The position numbers and the translations under genes were made by a program. 64,000 nucleotides of DNA from JAFARE01 sp963777285 (GTDB lineage Bacteria; Chloroflexota; Dormibacteria; Aeolococcales; Aeolococcaceae): NCBI GenBank assembly GCA_963777285.1, contig CAVZPR010000001.1, positions 930,001 through 994,000 of the forward strand, given 5' to 3'. Below are positions 53,214-61,235 of the stretch, one piece after another. Below the pieces are notes generated by a model. That model searched no databases. It saw only the letters and a list, made by a program, of their open reading frames with translations, and was not told where the DNA came from. The stretch's first letter is position 1. Every line of letters starts with the position of its first letter.

Positions 53214-55367
53214 GTGACGGTTCAGGGGGGATCGACCAAAGGGGAACGCGCGGTCGTGCGTCTCGCCGCCGGCGTGGCCGGGCTCGCCCTCGCCGTCCTT
53301 GCCGCAGCGCTGGTGCTTCTGGCACTCGACTGGCGTGCAGTCACGGACCCGTTCATGGCGCAGGTGCCATGGTTCGTTAACAGCTTTACCACCGCGGTGC
53401 TGGGGCTGCTCATCGCGCGCAAGCGACCGGCGAATCCGATCGGCTGGCTGCTGCTCACCATCGCGGTGGGCAACAGCCTGGCAAACGTTTCGATCTTCGC
53501 AGCAATCAGGATCGTGCTCGGCGGCGGATCCGTCACGAGCGGCGCAGTCGAGTGGCTCGCCTGGCTCTTCAGCTGGCTTGGGGGATTGGGCGCTGACCTG
53601 CTGTTCTTCCTCATCTTCTTCTTTCCTAACGGGCGACTTCCCGGCCGTCGCTGGCGCTGGTTCCTCTATTACGCGGTCATCGGCAGCGTGCTCGTGACCG
53701 TCATGACGATGATCGACGGATCAGCGGTGCAGCTCTCGTCACGGCTGCCGATCGTGCCCAACCCCGCGCGGGTCACGTCGCTGGCGGGGATCACCGACCC
53801 CAACGGTCCGGTCACTGCCGTGCTTGTCGCAACCCTGCTGGTGCCCACCCTGATTGCGGCGCTGTTGCGCTTCCGGCATTCCGGGAGCAGCGAGCGCGCG
53901 CAGCTCAAGTGGTTTGCGTACGTCGCGTGCGCCGGGATCGCGGTCGTTCTGTCGAGCTACGCTTTCTCTGGTGCCGTCGGCAACACGGTCGCCGGGATCG
54001 GATTCGACGGCATCGGCGTGCTGGTGCCACTCACGATAGGGCTGGCGGTCGTGAAACACGGCCTGTACGACATCGACCTCTTCATCAGCCGCACCATCGT
54101 GTATGGCTCACTCGCCGTCTTCATCACGGTCGTATACGTCGGTATCGCCGTCGGCGTCGGCGTGGTGGTTGGCAGCGGTGGCAAGCCGGACCTCGCGCTC
54201 TCGATTCTGGCTACGGCCATCGTCGCTCTCGCGTTCCAGCCGCTGCGCGCACGGCTGCAGCATTTCGCCAACCGCCTCGTGTACGGCCGGCGATCCACGC
54301 CCTACGAGGTGTTGAGCCGGTTCTCCGGCGGCGTCGGCGAGACCTACGCCTCCGATGCCGTGCTGGAGCGCATGGCTCGTGTGCTGCAGGAGGGAACGGG
54401 TGCCGAGAGCGCCACCGTGTGGCTGCGCAGCGATGACCATCTGCGCCCGGCCGCGACCCACCCCGAGACCGCATCGCTGCCCGCGTCGCCGGCTCTGACC
54501 GGCGCTGACCTCCCCGCCATCCCGGGCACCGATCGTTCTGTGCCCGTGGAGCACCAGGGAGAGCTGCTCGGCGCGCTGACCGTCAGCAAGAGACGGGGCG
54601 AGTCGCTGACTCCGCTGGAGGTCCAATTGGTGGACGACCTGGCCCACCAGGCGGGACTGGTTCTGAAGAACGTCGGGCTCACGGCGGAGCTGCTGCGGCG
54701 TGTCGAGGAGCTGCGCGTTTCGCGGCAGCGGCTGGTGCACGCCCAGGACGAGGAGCGGCGCCGCTTGGAACGGAACCTGCACGACGGCGCGCAGCAGCAC
54801 CTGGTTGCACTGAAGGTCAAGCTGGGACTGGCCGAGACGCTGACGGATCGGGATCCCGCAAAGGCCGTGGCCCTGCTCGACCAGCTGCAGGGCGACGCCG
54901 ACGAGGCGCTGACCACGCTGCGCGACCTGGCCCGCGGCATCTACCCGCCGCTGCTCGCAGACAAGGGGCTTGGCGCCGCCCTGGAGTCACAGGCACGCCG
55001 AGCGACCGTCCCGGTGACGGTCGACGCCGGCGGCACCGGGCGCTACCCGCCCGACGTCGAAGCCACGGCCTACTTCTGCGTGCTCGAGGCGCTCCAGAAC
55101 GTGCAGAAGTACGCTGCAGCGTCGCACGTCACGGTGCGCCTGCACGACGACACGAAGCAGCTGCGCTTCGAGGTGGTCGACGACGGCGCCGGTTTCGACG
55201 TCGGCGCAGCCGCGGCGGGCATGGGGCTGACCAACATGCGCGACCGTCTGGATGCGCTCTCCGGTTCGCTGCGCGTGACCTCCGAAGCGGGCGGCGGCAC
55301 AACAGTCAGCGGCGCCATCCCAGTGGCCGCTCGCCCAGAGGCGATCGCAGAGGCGGTCGCCGGATGA
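53214..55367 (+). CDS. Membrane histidine kinase, GAF - HisKA_3 - HATPase (tandem copy 1)
   Basis: 717 aa from GTG 53214. About eight helices in residues ~20-330 (GVAGLALAVLAAALVLLALD through LAVFITVVYVGIAVGVGVVV). After NRLVYGRRSTPYEVLSRFSG comes a GAF-like domain (~380-510; TGAESATVWLRSDDHLRPAA). The HisKA_3 phospho-acceptor His lies in RRRLERNLHDGAQQHLVALK; the HATPase follows with FCVLEALQNVQKYAAASHVT (N) and VVDDGAGFDVGAAAAGMGLTNM (G1/G2). Complete. It overlaps its paralogue by 4 nt (ATGA) and follows the cNMP-binding gene by 4 nt. Likely to phosphorylate the NarL regulator and/or the receiver-cyclase nearby. Confidence 0.93.
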   Translation: MTVQGGSTKGERAVVRLAAGVAGLALAVLAAALVLLALDWRAVTDPFMAQVPWFVNSFTTAVLGLLIARKRPANPIGWLLLTIAVGNSLANVSIFAAIRIVLGGGSVTSGAVEWLAWLFSWLGGLGADLLFFLIFFFPNGRLPGRRWRWFLYYAVIGSVLVTVMTMIDGSAVQLSSRLPIVPNPARVTSLAGITDPNGPVTAVLVATLLVPTLIAALLRFRHSGSSERAQLKWFAYVACAGIAVVLSSYAFSGAVGNTVAGIGFDGIGVLVPLTIGLAVVKHGLYDIDLFISRTIVYGSLAVFITVVYVGIAVGVGVVVGSGGKPDLALSILATAIVALAFQPLRARLQHFANRLVYGRRSTPYEVLSRFSGGVGETYASDAVLERMARVLQEGTGAESATVWLRSDDHLRPAATHPETASLPASPALTGADLPAIPGTDRSVPVEHQGELLGALTVSKRRGESLTPLEVQLVDDLAHQAGLVLKNVGLTAELLRRVEELRVSRQRLVHAQDEERRRLERNLHDGAQQHLVALKVKLGLAETLTDRDPAKAVALLDQLQGDADEALTTLRDLARGIYPPLLADKGLGAALESQARRATVPVTVDAGGTGRYPPDVEATAYFCVLEALQNVQKYAAASHVTVRLHDDTKQLRFEVVDDGAGFDVGAAAAGMGLTNMRDRLDALSGSLRVTSEAGGGTTVSGAIPVAARPEAIAEAVAG

Positions 55368-57502
55368 GCAAGCGCGCGCTCGCCTGGACGATCGCCGCCG
55401 TGACCATGGCGATGTACGCCGCGTTCGGCGTGATCTATCTCACCCCGCTGACGCCGGCCGTCGTGTACCACGAAGCGGGCGACATCTCGACGTTGCTGTT
55501 CGTGCTGCCCTTCACCGCATTCGCGCTGGTCGGCGGCGTCATCGCGTCGCGCCGCCCTGAGAACCCGGTGGGATGGCTGATCCTGGCCGGGGCGGCGCTG
55601 CTCGGCGTGGGATCGCTGTCGGACCTGCTGGCCTCGGTGCTTACCCATGGCCACAACCCGGCGGGTCCGTGGGTGGGCCTGGGAGGCGTTTTCTGGAGCA
55701 GCGGAGTGTCGCCCTCGACCGCATGCTTCATCAGCGCAGTTCTCCTGTTCCCCGATGGGCGTCTGCGATCGAGCCGCTGGCGGGTGCTCATCGTCGTATT
55801 GATCTTCCTGGCATGCGCCAACTTCGTGGAGCTTGTCATCCCGGGCGCAGGGAGCGAAGGTATCGGCTACACCTCCGATCCGTCGGTCAACCCCGCAAGC
55901 CCGCTCGCCATCGCTGGGGCCGGCGGCGCCGTCAACGCATACGCCGTGGCATCGGGATTCGCTGAAGTCGCGCTGTTCGTGCTCGCCCTGGTCTCGGTGT
56001 TGCTGCGCTTGCGCGGCGCCGACGCCGAGCGGCGCCACCAGATCAAGTGGTTCGCCGCGGGAGCGGTGGCAACGGTCGTCTGCACGCTGGTTCCCGGCTT
56101 CCTCCCCTCGCCCGCGAATCCCAGCGCTGCGCTGCTGGCGGCCATAAGCGCCCTGGCGCTCATCGGCGGTCTCGCGCTGCCCGCCAGTGTTGCTGTGGCG
56201 ATGTTCAAGTACCGCCTGTACGACATCGACATCATCATCAGCCGCACCCTCGTCTACGGTGCGCTGGCGGCGCTCATCACCGCGGTTTATGTCGGCATCG
56301 CCGTGGGCATCGGCAGCCTGGTGGGCAGCGGCGGCCAGCCCAACCTCGGGCTCTCCGTCCTGGCCACCATCATCGTGGCGGCCGGCTTCCAGCCGGCGCG
56401 CGAGCGCCTGCAGCGCGTTGCCAACCGGCTCGTCTACGGGCGGCGAGCGACACCGTATCAAGTGCTCAGCGAGTTTTCACGTCGCGTGGCAGAAACATAC
56501 TCTGCCGCCGACGTGGTCCCGCGCATGGCGGCGGCGCTGCAGTCCGGAACCGGCGCGGAGAGCGCAACTGTATGGCTGCGACGGGGCGTGGAGCTGCGTC
56601 CGGCGGCGACGCACCCGGCAGACAGGGACGGCCAGGCGCCGGTGGCGTTCGACGGCGCGACACTGCCGCCGTTGCCCGGTGATCGCGCCGTGGCGGTGCG
56701 TGACCAGGGCGAGCTGCTCGGGGCGCTCGCGGTGACCAAGCGACGCGGCGAGTCCCTGACGCCGGCCGAGACGAAGCTGGTCGACGACCTCGCGCAGCAG
56801 GCGGCGCTGGTGCTCAAGAACGTGGAACTCACGGATGAGCTCATGCTGCGGGTCGACGAGCTGCGCGAGTCGCGGCAGCGGCTGGTGCAGGCGCAGGACC
56901 AGGAGCGGCGCCGCCTGGAGCGCAACCTTCACGACGGGGCGCAGCAGCACCTCGTCGCGCTCAAGGTGAAGCTGGCGCTGGCAAAAAGGCTTGCTGAGAA
57001 GGACCCGGCCCGCGCGCGCGACGCCGTCGCGCAGCTCAAGTCCGACGCCGACGAGGCGCTTGAAACGCTGCGTGACCTGGCGCGTGGCATCTACCCGCCC
57101 CTGCTCGCTGACCGTGGGCTCGTCGCCGCGCTCGAGGCACAGGCGCGCAAGGCGACGCTGCCGGTGATCGTCGAGGCCCAGGCCGTGTCCCGCTACACCC
57201 CGGAAGTGGAGGCGACCGTGTACTTCTGCGTGCTGGAGGCACTGCAGAACGCGATGAAGTACGCGGTGGCGCAGTCGGTCACGGTGAGGCTGAGCGAGGA
57301 CGCATCACAGCTGCGGTTCGAGGTCGCCGACGACGGCGCCGGGTTCGACCCGGCAGGCACGCGCCGCGGTGCGGGCCTCACCAATATGGACGACAGGCTC
57401 GAGGCCCTCGGTGGCTCGCTGCAGATCGAGGCATCTCCGGGGGCGGGAACCGTGCTGCGCGGGTCGCTGCCTGTGGAGCAGCTCGTCACCGCTGCCGTCT
57501 GA
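55364..57502 (+). CDS. Membrane histidine kinase, GAF - HisKA_3 - HATPase (tandem copy 2)
   Basis: 712 aa from ATG 55364. Same architecture as the gene before it: helices to residue ~330, NRLVYGRRATPYQVLSEFSR, a GAF-like domain with GTGAESATVWLRRGVELRPA, phospho-His in RRRLERNLHDGAQQHLVALK, HATPase with CVLEALQNAMKYAVAQSVTV and VADDGAGFDPAGTRRGAGLT. The two are paralogues that share long identical blocks around the His and in the RGIYPPLLAD segment, but the N-terminal helices and sensor loops differ. This indicates a tandem duplication with divergence in sensing. Probably a heteromeric or alternative-input kinase pair. Confidence 0.93.
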   Translation: MSKRALAWTIAAVTMAMYAAFGVIYLTPLTPAVVYHEAGDISTLLFVLPFTAFALVGGVIASRRPENPVGWLILAGAALLGVGSLSDLLASVLTHGHNPAGPWVGLGGVFWSSGVSPSTACFISAVLLFPDGRLRSSRWRVLIVVLIFLACANFVELVIPGAGSEGIGYTSDPSVNPASPLAIAGAGGAVNAYAVASGFAEVALFVLALVSVLLRLRGADAERRHQIKWFAAGAVATVVCTLVPGFLPSPANPSAALLAAISALALIGGLALPASVAVAMFKYRLYDIDIIISRTLVYGALAALITAVYVGIAVGIGSLVGSGGQPNLGLSVLATIIVAAGFQPARERLQRVANRLVYGRRATPYQVLSEFSRRVAETYSAADVVPRMAAALQSGTGAESATVWLRRGVELRPAATHPADRDGQAPVAFDGATLPPLPGDRAVAVRDQGELLGALAVTKRRGESLTPAETKLVDDLAQQAALVLKNVELTDELMLRVDELRESRQRLVQAQDQERRRLERNLHDGAQQHLVALKVKLALAKRLAEKDPARARDAVAQLKSDADEALETLRDLARGIYPPLLADRGLVAALEAQARKATLPVIVEAQAVSRYTPEVEATVYFCVLEALQNAMKYAVAQSVTVRLSEDASQLRFEVADDGAGFDPAGTRRGAGLTNMDDRLEALGGSLQIEASPGAGTVLRGSLPVEQLVTAAV

Positions 57503-57513
57503 GCGTCGTCTGC

Positions 57514-58161
57514 TCAGGGCCGCGAGCGCAGCGTCGCCACACCGTCGCCGGCGAGGTCGTCGATCGCGCTCTTGCGCCCGGTGATACCGAGAATGATCGA
57601 CACCAGCGGGCCGTTCACCTCGGGCCCGTCGCCTGCCGTCCAATCGGCGTCCGTGGCGCGAAGCTTCAAGCCGGCGCTGCGCTCCTTGCCGTGCAGCAGC
57701 GGAGTCGATGCACGGCAGAAGTTGGCCACGACCACTGCGGTGGCGGGTGCTGCTCCGACGCGCTTGCCTGACGGCCGCGCCAAGTCCTCCCCGTGGATCA
57801 CCGCCTCGGCCAGCATCGCCACCTTGGGTCCGGGAGGCGCGGTGGTTCGCGTCATCGTCTCCCGGTACTGGGTCAGCAACTCCTCTGGGCTCTGTTGCGC
57901 GTGGCGCGCCAGACCCCTCGCATTCATCGCATGGAAGCGGAATCCGGTGCCGATGTACCGGCCCACGAAGCGGCCCGGCGTCATCAGGTTGGTCTCGACG
58001 CAGTGGGCCAGCACGTCGCGCACCCGCCAGCCGGTGCAGAGTGATGGTGCTTCCCACTCGGCATCGGTGAAGGCCGCGGCCACCTCCGCGAGTCGCTTCC
58101 GCTGCTCGTGAATCAGGGGCCACAGCTCGGCGGTGCTCGGCGCCTTGGTCGCATCAGCCAT
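57514..58161 (-). CDS. DinB-fold (maleylpyruvate isomerase/TIGR03083-like) protein
   Basis: 215 aa. Four-helix DinB fold with a typical metal triad: EAPSLCTGWRVRDVLAHCVE (His in DVLAHCVE), then AEAVIHGEDLARPSGKRV with the His of VIHGED. LWPLIHEQRKRLAEVAAAFT is the usual start helix. Actinobacterial relatives use mycothiol as cofactor and are called maleylpyruvate isomerase N-terminal family or TIGR03083. The substrate cannot be read from sequence; it may be a thiol-dependent S-transferase. Convergent with the second kinase gene, 11 nt apart. Confidence 0.83.
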   Translation of the reverse strand: MADATKAPSTAELWPLIHEQRKRLAEVAAAFTDAEWEAPSLCTGWRVRDVLAHCVETNLMTPGRFVGRYIGTGFRFHAMNARGLARHAQQSPEELLTQYRETMTRTTAPPGPKVAMLAEAVIHGEDLARPSGKRVGAAPATAVVVANFCRASTPLLHGKERSAGLKLRATDADWTAGDGPEVNGPLVSIILGITGRKSAIDDLAGDGVATLRSRP

Positions 58162-58270
58162 TCGTCAACCTCCAACGTGCCACGGCCCCAGCCGCGCGGA
58201 TTCTAGGCCGCGGCGCCGCGATTCCACCGTGTGCCGGTGAGCCGGCGGCGCCAGGCCGCCGGCTCCGCGA

Positions 58271-58594
58271 CTACATGACGTCGAATGTCTCCGCCACCTC
58301 GACGCTGCCACCACCGGCCAGCACCGGGCACATCTTCGCGGCGGCCACGGCCTTGTCAATGTCGTCGACCTCGATCACGCTGTACCCGCTCACCGGGTTC
58401 GCGCCGGCTCCGGCAGAAACTGATCCGCCATTGCTCACGGTGCGCGCCTGGCCCACCGGGTTTCCTGGATCCTTGAGGGCCGGGCCCAGCTGCTGGAACC
58501 ACGCGCCCCATGCCGCCCCGACCTTGCCGCGCTCCTCGTCCGTCTCCGGGACGCTGCCGCCGTGATATGCCAGAAGGAACTTCGCCATGTCCAT
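58271..58594 (-). CDS. YCII-related protein (DGPF-type, motif lost)
   Basis: 107 aa. A YCII/DGPF-type ferredoxin-like fold: MDMAKFLLAYHGGSVPETDE, WGAWFQQLGPALKDPGNPVG, then VSGYSVIEVDDIDKAVAAAK and the final VEVAETFDVM. The DGPF motif itself is missing; the region reads GSVSAGAGANPVSGYSV. It lies 51 nt downstream of the ECF sigma gene on the same strand and has its own likely ribosome site (ATGGAC leader). In ECF42 loci YCII/DGPF proteins are conserved companions, perhaps modulating the sigma factor. Confidence 0.83.
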   Translation of the reverse strand: MDMAKFLLAYHGGSVPETDEERGKVGAAWGAWFQQLGPALKDPGNPVGQARTVSNGGSVSAGAGANPVSGYSVIEVDDIDKAVAAAKMCPVLAGGGSVEVAETFDVM

Positions 58595-58645
58595 GTCTCC
58601 ACGTGTCGGTTGTTGATGAACTGTCGGTTGCGAATGGGAGCCACG

Positions 58646-59914
58646 TCACGGAGGCTCGCGCGCCGCAGAACGCTCTGCGTCCCCCGCTCGCGACGGCGCC
58701 TCGAGCCTCGCCCGCTCGCGCAGGAGCTGCCGCTCGGCCGGGTTGCTCGTCAGCTGCAGGGCGCGAAGGTCCGCTTCGCGGGCCTCATCGTCGCGACCGA
58801 ACTCGCGCAGCAGCTGAGCCCGTGTCGCATGAAAGAGGTGATACCCGTCGAGCGCGCCTGACAGGTGCTCGACCTCCTCGAGTGCCGCTGCGGCGCCGGC
58901 GACGTGCCACAGCGCGACCGCGCGGTTCAGCGCCACGACGGATCCGGGCGCGACCCTCGACAGCGCCCCGTACAGCGCCAGGATCTCGGCCCAGTCGGTC
59001 TCGGCGTACGACGGCGCCTCGGCGTGGCAGGCCGCGATCGCCGCCTGGAGCCAGTACGGGCCCGGGACTCCCAGGCGTCGCGCCCGCTCCAGCAGCGCAA
59101 CGGCATCGTCGATGGCAGAGCGGTTCCAGAGGTTGCGGTCCTGCTCCTCCAGCAGCACGACACCGCCGCCGGCGTCGAAGCGTGCGTCCCGCCGGGCCTC
59201 GTGCAGCCGCATCAGCGCGAGCAGCGCCATCGTCTCCGGCTGGTCCGGCAGCAGCGTGTTCACCAGCTCACACAGCCACAACGCTTCGGCGGCGAGGTCG
59301 CGATCCGTCGCGTGGTCCGGCCCGCTGCTGAGGTAACCCTCGTTGAAGACGAGATACAGAACCGCGTGCACCTCGACCAGCCTCGCCGGGAGCTGCGACA
59401 GCGGCGGCAGGCGATACGGGATGCGCGCCTCGACGATCTTGCGCTTCGCGCGCACGATGCGCTGCGCCATGGTCGCGTCCGGCACCAGAAATGCCCGCGC
59501 GATCTCGGCGGTGGTCATGCCCATCACCGCACGCAGGGTCAGCGCGACCTGCGCCTCGCGAGCCAGCGCCGGATGGCAGCACGTGAAGATGAGTCTCAGG
59601 CGGTTGTCCGGTTCGGACGCTGGTTCGTCAGGCTGCAGGGCTGTGAGCAGCCGCAGCTTGTCACGGTACATGGCGTCACGCCGCACGCGGTCGATGCCGC
59701 GGCGGCGCGCCGTCTGCAGCAGCCACGCGCCGGGTTTGTCGGGGACGCCGTCGCGCGGCCAGCGCTGCAGCGCGGTCACCACCGCGTCCTGCACCAGGTC
59801 CTCGGCGAGGTCGATGTCACCCAGCTGCCGCACCAGGGACGCGCAGATGCCCGCGACCTCGGCGCGGAACACCGCGGCGATGGCGTCAGCGGCCGTGCGC
59901 GGTGGCTGCGACAT
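58646..59914 (-). CDS. ECF42-type RNA polymerase sigma factor with C-terminal TPR/DUF6596 extension
   Basis: 422 aa, twice the size of simple ECF factors. Residues ~10-75 are sigma region 2 (DIDLAEDLVQDAVVTALQRW, KPGAWLLQTARRRGIDRVRR); residues ~110-170 region 4 (ALTLRAVMGMTTAEIARAFL, VPDATMAQRIVRAKRKIVEA). The remaining ~240 residues are the ECF42 extension: VHAVLYLVFNEGYLSSGPDH, LWLCELVNTLLPDQPETMAL, ALMRLHEARRDARFDAGGGV, YWLQAAIAACHA, then TPR-like helices (GALDGYHLFHATRAQLLREF). No anti-sigma gene is present, as usual for ECF42. Flanked on both sides by YCII/DGPF genes on the same strand, the classical context. Confidence 0.93.
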   Translation of the reverse strand: MSQPPRTAADAIAAVFRAEVAGICASLVRQLGDIDLAEDLVQDAVVTALQRWPRDGVPDKPGAWLLQTARRRGIDRVRRDAMYRDKLRLLTALQPDEPASEPDNRLRLIFTCCHPALAREAQVALTLRAVMGMTTAEIARAFLVPDATMAQRIVRAKRKIVEARIPYRLPPLSQLPARLVEVHAVLYLVFNEGYLSSGPDHATDRDLAAEALWLCELVNTLLPDQPETMALLALMRLHEARRDARFDAGGGVVLLEEQDRNLWNRSAIDDAVALLERARRLGVPGPYWLQAAIAACHAEAPSYAETDWAEILALYGALSRVAPGSVVALNRAVALWHVAGAAAALEEVEHLSGALDGYHLFHATRAQLLREFGRDDEAREADLRALQLTSNPAERQLLRERARLEAPSRAGDAERSAAREPP

Positions 59915-59924
59915 GTGACTCGCC

Positions 59925-60278
59925 TCAGCCGACAGGTCCGTGCTCGATCACCGGGCGGATCTCCACCGCGTGGTCCTGCGCCGGCCAGCTCTGCGCGATG
60001 TGAATCGCTTCATCGAGGTCGGCGGCCTCGATGGTGGTGAACCCGGCGATGACCTCCTTGCTCTCCAGGAACGGGCCGTCCGTGACCAGGGGTTTCCCCT
60101 CCGTCCAGCGCACGGTGGTGGCGCTGCGCGCCGGCTGCAGCTCGGAGCCGGTCTCGACGATCTTTCCCGACCGCCCCAGGTCGGCGAACCACCGCCCGAT
60201 GGCCTCGTACGACTCGCCCATCCCCGGGCTCTCCAGCCACTGCTCGTCGTTGCGGACGAACATGAGCACGTACTTCAC
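59925..60278 (-). CDS. YCII-related DGPF-motif protein
   Basis: 117 aa from GTG 60278, preceded by a strong GAGGAGG site. Typical DGPF protein: KYVLMFVRNDEQWLESPGMG, AIGRWFADLGRSGKIVETGS, ELQPARSATTVRWTEG, then KPLVTDGPFLESKEVIAGFT carrying the DGPF motif, and AADLDEAIHIAQSWPAQ. It is 10 nt upstream of the ECF42 sigma gene, forming DGPF-sigma-YCII. No enzymatic role has been shown for DGPF proteins; tight coupling with ECF42 suggests they are part of the signalling output or input. Confidence 0.92.
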   Translation of the reverse strand: MKYVLMFVRNDEQWLESPGMGESYEAIGRWFADLGRSGKIVETGSELQPARSATTVRWTEGKPLVTDGPFLESKEVIAGFTTIEAADLDEAIHIAQSWPAQDHAVEIRPVIEHGPVG

Positions 60279-60410
60279 GGTGAACCTCCTCGGCGCCCGC
60301 CGGCATCTCTGATCGAGCGGGTCGGCATTGTGCGCCGCCATCCATACGACGAACGGCGTCGCGGTTTTTCGACACGCCGGGGCGAGCCCCGCGCCCTGCG
60401 CCGGCTCAGA

Positions 60411-60779
60411 TCACGTGTGGTTGTAGAACTCGACGCTCCAGCGCCACTCGCTCTCGTCGGCGGCGTTCCACCACGCCGTGAGGATGCCGGCCTCACCCCC
60501 CGGCAGGATCACCGCCCGGCCGATGTCGGACTCCTGTGGCCAGAGGTCTTCGCGCCGCACGGCGCCGTTGCTGATCGTCAGCCGTGCCATGCGCGTGTGT
60601 GCCGTGCGCTGCAGTCCGGCGGCGCGTGCGACGACGGCGCCGCTGTCATCGCGCACCTCGACGTCGATCACGTCGGGAAGCGCGTGTGCCAGCACCACGT
60701 CGTGCGCGTCCAGACCAGCGCGTGCGAACTCCAGACCGAGGCTCGCACCGGTCGGTTCACGGATGTCCCAGACCTGCAC
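60411..60779 (-). CDS. Small beta-rich protein, unknown function
   Basis: 122 aa from GTG 60779; a TTG at 60800 would add seven residues. No signal peptide or helix. Core segments: VWDIREPTGASLGLEFARAG, DVIDVEVRDDSGAVVARAAG, HTRMARLTISNGAVRREDLW and AWWNAADESEWRWSVEFYNH. The alternating pattern suggests an all-beta cytosolic protein of the DUF7712 type; I am not sure of that assignment. It lies 132 bp upstream of the DGPF gene on the same strand and is divergent from the gene at 60845. Confidence 0.6.
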   Translation of the reverse strand: MQVWDIREPTGASLGLEFARAGLDAHDVVLAHALPDVIDVEVRDDSGAVVARAAGLQRTAHTRMARLTISNGAVRREDLWPQESDIGRAVILPGGEAGILTAWWNAADESEWRWSVEFYNHT

Positions 60780-60844
60780 GCAACTGCCTCGCGTACCCAA
60801 CTGATAGTCTCAGTATAAGAAACACGTACACAGGAGACGGCGGT

Positions 60845-61189
60845 ATGGCCACGACGAAACAGAAGCAGGCGGCGCGGCGCAACATCGCCAAGGCACGCGA
60901 CGCACGGGCTGCCGGAAGCGCCGGCCACAGCGCCGGGTTGAGCACCGCAGACAAGAACCGCATGTCCGACTCGACCTTCGCCTTCCCAGAGGAGCGCAAG
61001 GAACCGCTGAACGACGCCGGTCACGTGCGCAACGCGATCGCTCGCTTCGATCAGGTCGAGGATGTCAGCGATGCGGAGCGTGATCGAGCGTGGAAGCGGA
61101 TCCTCGCCGCGGCGAAGAAACACGGAGTCGAGGTGACGGAGCGGGACTGGCGCGAACTCTTCGAGGGCGGCAAGGCTCGCAAGCGGTAG
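60845..61189 (+). CDS. Small basic protein of the DUF6582 type
   Basis: 114 aa from ATG 60845 with AGGAGA ten bases upstream. The N-terminal half is Lys/Arg/Ala-rich (MATTKQKQAARRNIAKARDA) like nucleoid or plasma-membrane-independent stress proteins, the C-terminal half is LSTADKNRMSDSTFAFPEER, KEPLNDAGHVRNAIARFDQV and RAWKRILAAAKKHGVEVTER. The segment F-A-x-P-E-E-R-K-x-P-L-x-D-x-x-H-V-R-N-A-I-A-R-F is a recurring signature (DUF6582) seen also in phage proteins and stress loci. Function unknown. Confidence 0.75.
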   Translation: MATTKQKQAARRNIAKARDARAAGSAGHSAGLSTADKNRMSDSTFAFPEERKEPLNDAGHVRNAIARFDQVEDVSDAERDRAWKRILAAAKKHGVEVTERDWRELFEGGKARKR

Positions 61190-61235
61190 CTCGCTGACGG
61201 GTCTGCCCTAACCCGTCAAGCGCCCCACTCCTGCT

